Of a DNA stretch of 9,293 bases, positions 5,763 to 9,293 are shown piece after piece. Location of the stretch: the NCBI GenBank assembly GCA_023228745.1, contig JALOAP010000093.1, forward strand, positions 1 through 9,293. Direction: 5' to 3'. A program made the translations under genes and the position numbers. This stretch comes from Dehalococcoidia bacterium. Its GTDB lineage: Bacteria; Chloroflexota; Dehalococcoidia; Tepidiformales; Tepidiformaceae. The notes below the pieces were generated by a model. It made no database searches. It had not been told where the DNA came from and saw only the letters and a program-made list of their open reading frames with translations. Position 1 is the first letter of the stretch. The number at the start of each line of letters is the position of its first letter.

Positions 5763-6752
5763 TCAGCCGATGACCGGCCGCGGCGTTTGCGTCGGGGTTG
5801 GCGTTGGTGGCAGCGGTGTGGGCGTTGGCGTCGGCGTATTCGTGGGCGTTGGCGTCAACGTCGGTGTGGGCGTGTCGGTCGGCGTGGCCGTCGCGGTCGC
5901 CGTTGCCGGCTCGGATGGCTCAGCGGGCGTATCCGATCCCGTGTCCTGCGCGCCGCCTGTCGTGTTCCCGCCCGGCTCCGCGCCACCGCGCGCGCCACCC
6001 TGTTGCGTGCTCCCCCACACGATGGGGCCGCTCGAAAGCGGCGTCCCTGGCGGGATGTGGAAGTCAAGGTAGTCCTCGGGGTTCACGTGGATGCCGCGCC
6101 AGCGGATTTCGAAGTGCAGGTGTTCGCCTGTGGAAAACCCCGTCGAACCGGAGATGCCGAGCACGTAGTCGGGCGTCACCGCCTGGCTCACCTTCACCCG
6201 GATCTCGCGGAAGTGCCCATAGAGGGTCGTGTAGCCGTCGCCGCAATCGACCATCACGTAGTAGCCGTAGGTGCTCGAGTACTCGGCAGTCGTCACTGTT
6301 CCAACGCATGCCGAGAACACCGGCGACGACGGGAAGTGGTCCAGCGCAAGGTCGATGCCGCCATGGACGAAGCCAGGGCCGCGTGGCGCGCCGAAGCGGT
6401 CGGTCACGGCCGTCCAGTCTTGCAGCGGCATTGTGAAGCGGCTGCCGTTCTCGTGGCGCGTGTGCTCGCGAGGTGCGTCGGGTGTTGCCGAAGGCTCCGG
6501 GATGGCGCCTTCAAAATGGTGCAGGTCGGCCTCGATCACACCGACGCCCCCGCGGGCGTCCCCGCGGTAGCCCGGCGCCGTCTCCGTCGTGGGCGGCTCG
6601 CTCGCCATGGTGTTGTCCTCGTCCGCAGGGAGGTCCAGGACGGGCTCGCGCGCGACGGCAACAACCGTCAGCGCAGCGGTGATGGTCGCCCCCAACAACA
6701 GCACACGAGCAGCCAGCGGAATGGACGTCAGCGCCCGGATAACGTTATGCAT
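5763..6752 (-). CDS. Membrane-anchored M23 (LytM) peptidase with Thr-Pro-rich tail
   Basis: A 329-residue exported protein. Residues 1-35 hold a short basic start and one hydrophobic segment (16-33), a signal anchor or signal peptide. A variable linker follows (36-105), then an M23 zinc metallopeptidase domain (about 106-235). The zinc and catalytic residues are intact: H130 and D134 in FVHGGIDLAL, H180 in TLYGHF, and H211-x-H213 in GEHLHFEIRW. Such enzymes cleave peptidoglycan cross-links or, when paired with partners, regulate cell-wall remodelling. Residues 250-329 are low complexity: Gly/Ala, then about 50 residues of Thr-Pro repeats ending RPVIG, with no sorting motif. The tail may span or stick to the cell wall. 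ATG at 6750-6752 lacks a clear ribosome site. It lies 133 bp downstream of murJ on the same strand. Confidence 0.9.
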   Translation of the reverse strand: MHNVIRALTSIPLAARVLLLGATITAALTVVAVAREPVLDLPADEDNTMASEPPTTETAPGYRGDARGGVGVIEADLHHFEGAIPEPSATPDAPREHTRHENGSRFTMPLQDWTAVTDRFGAPRGPGFVHGGIDLALDHFPSSPVFSACVGTVTTAEYSSTYGYYVMVDCGDGYTTLYGHFREIRVKVSQAVTPDYVLGISGSTGFSTGEHLHFEIRWRGIHVNPEDYLDFHIPPGTPLSSGPIVWGSTQQGGARGGAEPGGNTTGGAQDTGSDTPAEPSEPATATATATPTDTPTPTLTPTPTNTPTPTPTPLPPTPTPTQTPRPVIG

Positions 6753-6885
6753 GCTGTGACAAGATCGACAGTCCTGGCCTGAAGCACCATCCCTGGCGGG
6801 TCAAAAAGACGTTAATTAGCGGCGTTTTCGACAAGGATAAGGGAAGAAAACGACCTATCGTGGTAACGAAATTCCGGCCAGGTTG

Positions 6886-8490
6886 TTATGGGCTGCTCGT
6901 CCGGGTGAACCGGCCAGCCACGCGAGACCACGCATCCTCGAGCTCGGGGACGTGGAAAAGCATCGCCAAACCGGCGTAGATGGCGAGCCCCGCGACTGCG
7001 CCCGAGGCCGCGATTACCACCTGGCTCGCCATGCCGCCGCTTTCGAACGGGCGGAAGGCGACCGCAAGGGCGATCGCCATGAGCGCGCCGCACAGGGCAA
7101 AGAGCGCCAGCGCGGCGAGATCGCTGCTCGCCGAGGCACCAGTCCTCCGCACATAGAGTGCGTAGAGCAGCACCCATTCCACCCAGGAGGCGGCCGCCAC
7201 CGAGAAGGCCAGCCCCTCCACCCCGAACGGGTCCCAGAGCAACGCGCTGAGCACCAGGTTCGTGATCACAGCGACCACGGCGAGCGCGACTGGCGTACGG
7301 GTATCGCCCAGGGCGTAGAAGCCCCGGCTATGAATCTCGATGCCGGCCTGCGGCACGATGCCGAGGCAGTACCAGCCGAGCGCTGCCGCCGTGATCGCAG
7401 TGTCCGAGGCCGTGAACTCGCCTCGCTGCAGCAACGTCGCGGTCGCCGGGATGCGAAGTAAGGCGAGGCCGATCGCTGCGGGGATGGTCAGGAACATGAT
7501 GACGCGCAGGACGCGCGAGACGGTCGCCTGCAGCGAGTGCAGGTCTTCGTCGGCGACGTGTTCCGCCAGCCGCGGGAACACCGCCGTCGAGAGCGCCATG
7601 CCGAAGAGCGCCAGTGGGAGCTGCGCCAGCAGCCACGCATACGTGAGCGCGTTGATGGCTTCCCCGCCGACCTTGGAGGCGAAGAAGGTCGTGATCACGA
7701 AGTTGAACTGGGCCGCGCCCAGCCCGATAACTCGCGGGCCCATGAGCCGCCCGACTTCGCGCACGGCGGAGTCGCGCCAGTCGAAGCTGAAGCTGTAGCG
7801 CATCCGCTCGCGGACGAGCCCTGGTACCTGGATGGCAAGGTGCAGTGCCGCGCCGATGACCACGCCCACGGCCAGCCCTTCGACGCCCCACGGCTTCGAA
7901 AGCACCAGCGCGCCGAAAATGATCGCGATGTTGTAGAGCATCGGCGCGAGCGCGGGCAGGAAGAACTGCTGCCGCGCGTTCAGCATCCCGGTGAGCATTC
8001 CGCTCACCGAAAAGAGGAGCGGCGAGAGGAGCATCAGGCGCGTGAGCTCCACGGCCTGGTCCGTGAGCTCCTCCTCGCGGCCGATGTCCTGCCCGAGCCC
8101 GGGCGCAAGCAATGGCACGATCACCGGCGCAGCGATAAATGCCAGCAGACAGAGCACCGCCGTCGCCGCCGTGACCAGGTTGAGCACGTTCGAGGCGAGC
8201 CGCCACGCCGGCGCTTCGCCGTCGCGCCGGTAGATGCGCGCAAAGACGGGGATGAAGGCGCTGCCGAGCGTTGCGCCCGCCAGCACCTGGAAGATCAAGT
8301 CCGGGACACGGAACGCGACGTTGTAGGCGGCCACTTCGGGCGCGGTCCCGAACGCACTCGCGATAGCTGCCGTGCGGACAATCCCAAGCAGCCGCGAGCC
8401 GATGAAGCCGAACGCCACAATCGCGGCAGCCACCAGCAGGCCGCTGCCACGCGATGCGGTGCGCTCCGTCGGTGCAACAGCTTCCGCCAT
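6886..8490 (-). CDS. murJ: Lipid II flippase MurJ (MviN family)
   Basis: A 534-residue polytopic membrane protein (about 14 helices) of the MurJ/MviN branch of the MOP superfamily, which flips the peptidoglycan precursor lipid II across the membrane. Diagnostic segments are SRLLGIVRTAAIASAFG (32-48), AFRVPDLIFQVLAGATLGSA (59-78) followed by FIPVF, and QLPLALFGMALSTAVFPRLA (290-309). R33 and R39 match E. coli R18 and R24. By eye, the positions matching E. coli D39, R52 and R270 are A54, F67 and L287. The ATG at 8488-8490 has no evident Shine-Dalgarno. It is divergent from the polysaccharide deacetylase gene (103-bp gap) and is followed on the same strand by the M23 peptidase, consistent with a cell-wall cluster. 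Confidence 0.92.
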   Translation of the reverse strand: MAEAVAPTERTASRGSGLLVAAAIVAFGFIGSRLLGIVRTAAIASAFGTAPEVAAYNVAFRVPDLIFQVLAGATLGSAFIPVFARIYRRDGEAPAWRLASNVLNLVTAATAVLCLLAFIAAPVIVPLLAPGLGQDIGREEELTDQAVELTRLMLLSPLLFSVSGMLTGMLNARQQFFLPALAPMLYNIAIIFGALVLSKPWGVEGLAVGVVIGAALHLAIQVPGLVRERMRYSFSFDWRDSAVREVGRLMGPRVIGLGAAQFNFVITTFFASKVGGEAINALTYAWLLAQLPLALFGMALSTAVFPRLAEHVADEDLHSLQATVSRVLRVIMFLTIPAAIGLALLRIPATATLLQRGEFTASDTAITAAALGWYCLGIVPQAGIEIHSRGFYALGDTRTPVALAVVAVITNLVLSALLWDPFGVEGLAFSVAAASWVEWVLLYALYVRRTGASASSDLAALALFALCGALMAIALAVAFRPFESGGMASQVVIAASGAVAGLAIYAGLAMLFHVPELEDAWSRVAGRFTRTSSP

Positions 8491-8593
8491 GTCCGCGAAT
8501 GGTATGGGACAACGCCCCCATGTGCGCGTTCGATGGCAGGCATCGGCGTGCGACGGAACCGCCGCTCCCCGGCGAACGTTGTAGTAGAAGAAG

Positions 8594-9293
8594 ATGATGC
8601 GCTACTCGAAGCTCCGCCCTGCCCTGTTGCTCCTTGCCCTCGTCGCCCTGGCCTCGTTGGCTGCCAGCGCCTGCTGGTTCGGTGATGATGATGATTCGGA
8701 CGGAGTCACGCCCACGGCTACCTCCTCGCCGGTGCCTGACACCCCAATGCCTTCGCCGTCGGCCACTGTGACGCCGACCGTCGCACCGACCGAGCCGCCG
8801 GCCACCGCCACGCCGACCAGCCAGCCTCCGACGGCCACCCCGCCTCTCCCCGCGGAGGGTGTGCTCATTGAGCACGGGAACCGCAGCTCCGGCATGGTTG
8901 CGCTCACATTCGACATGGGCGGCCGGGTGGACCCGGCACTCGACATCATGCAGTTCCTTATCGATAACAACGTGCGCGCCACCATCTTCATGACTGGCGC
9001 GATGGCCGAGAACCAGAACACGGAGGCCGGGCGCGAGGTGCTCCGCATCGTCGACCGCCACCGCGACCAGTTCGACCTGGGCAACCACAGCTATACCCAC
9101 CCGGACTTCCGCACGCTAACGCCCGCACAGATGCGGGACGAGATCTCACGCACCGAAGCGGCGATAGCGCCCCATACGTCGCTCGACCCCCGTCCGCTGT
9201 TCCGGCCGCCCCTCGGCGGCTGGGACCAGGAGGTGGTCTCCGTGCTCGCTGGCGCGGGCTACCCCTACACGATCATGTGGGACATCGACACCA
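8594..9293 (+). CDS. Polysaccharide deacetylase (CE4/NodB), putative lipoprotein, truncated by window end
   Basis: The frame is open from ATG at 8594 (or the next codon, 8597) to the window end, giving 233 codons without a stop. Residues 1-27 form a signal peptide (hydrophobic LLLLALVALASLA) ending SAC; C27 may be lipidated, although the lipobox is imperfect. DDDD and a Thr/Pro/Ser-rich linker (35-87) follow. The NodB domain starts near 98: motif 1 is ALTFDMGG with D107 as base, motif 2 is GNHSYTHPDF with metal ligands H165 and H169, and motif 3 is FRPPLGGW (203-210). The usual second Asp of TFDD is Met here. CE4 enzymes remove N- or O-acetyl groups from peptidoglycan or other polysaccharides. 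The divergent murJ and nearby M23 peptidase favour a cell-wall substrate. The domain's C-terminal part lies outside the window. Confidence 0.88.
   Translation, partial: MMRYSKLRPALLLLALVALASLAASACWFGDDDDSDGVTPTATSSPVPDTPMPSPSATVTPTVAPTEPPATATPTSQPPTATPPLPAEGVLIEHGNRSSGMVALTFDMGGRVDPALDIMQFLIDNNVRATIFMTGAMAENQNTEAGREVLRIVDRHRDQFDLGNHSYTHPDFRTLTPAQMRDEISRTEAAIAPHTSLDPRPLFRPPLGGWDQEVVSVLAGAGYPYTIMWDIDT

Noticed and set aside
5770..6072. Plus-strand ORF encoding a Val-Gly-rich repeat protein (VGVGVGV)
   Set aside because: It is the antisense reading of the Thr-Pro codon repeats in the M23 peptidase tail; it has no ribosome site and no recognisable fold.
5610..6782. Plus-strand 390-codon ORF opposite the M23 gene
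   Set aside because: Arg/Gly-rich shadow of the M23 gene, whose zinc motifs are all intact.
6753..6885. Possible riboswitch (c-di-AMP or c-di-GMP type) ahead of the M23 gene
   Set aside because: The 133-bp gap is too short for ydaO and shows none of the conserved blocks of either class. No clear promoter or terminator could be assigned either.
7537..8685. Plus-strand 382-codon ORF opposite murJ
   Set aside because: It is an antisense shadow; the charged, low-complexity translation matches no family.
7328..9100. Minus-strand 590-codon ORF overlapping murJ and the deacetylase
   Set aside because: It spans two well-supported genes in a different frame, and its Arg/Ala/Gly-rich composition is that of a shadow.

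Overview
The window is a GC-rich chromosomal stretch, densely packed with genes on both strands. The best guess is a Chloroflexota bacterium (Dehalococcoidia/Tepidiforma-like). This is an inference from three things: high-GC codon use, long Thr-Pro-rich low-complexity segments on exported proteins, and the style of the MurJ and winged-helix response regulator sequences. No rRNA or tRNA, transposase, integrase or CRISPR array is visible, so it looks like ordinary chromosome rather than a mobile island.

Left part (1-1557): the end of an unknown region carries two inverted arrays of a degenerate heptanucleotide (AGGCNNN). They flank the 3' side of a minus-strand tyrosine/dual-specificity phosphatase. 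Upstream of it, on the same strand, is a small unrecognised protein built from two copies of an antitoxin-like C-terminal motif. A plus-strand ferritin-like DUF6306-type protein follows.

Centre-left (1558-2926): this is the most interesting part. A consensus-like promoter (TTGACA, 18 bp, TATCGT) fires directly into a leader with the conserved blocks of a yybP-ykoY manganese riboswitch. Next comes a 23-codon ORF with a near-perfect Shine-Dalgarno and a Cys/His-rich core, and then a TerC/Alx-family membrane protein starting at TTG. TerC/Alx proteins export Mn2+, so promoter, aptamer, small ORF and transporter form a plausible manganese-efflux unit.

Centre (2927-4955): an MFS drug/siderophore-type exporter has a palindromic operator candidate over its -10 box. 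It is followed by a pyridoxamine-phosphate-oxidase-like flavoprotein. That gene converges, with a 3-base gap, on a minus-strand OmpR-type regulator whose receiver domain has lost most of the phosphorylation pocket.

Right part (5640-9293): a cell-envelope cluster. On the minus strand are a membrane-anchored M23 (LytM) peptidase with a long Thr-Pro tail and the lipid II flippase MurJ. Divergent from MurJ is a putative lipoprotein polysaccharide deacetylase (CE4) with a Thr-Pro linker, cut by the window end. Together they cover precursor flipping, glycan deacetylation and peptide cross-link cleavage.

The remaining intergenic gaps are short (3-133 bp) and hold little beyond what is listed. The long overlapping ORFs opposite the MFS, MurJ and M23 genes are antisense shadows.
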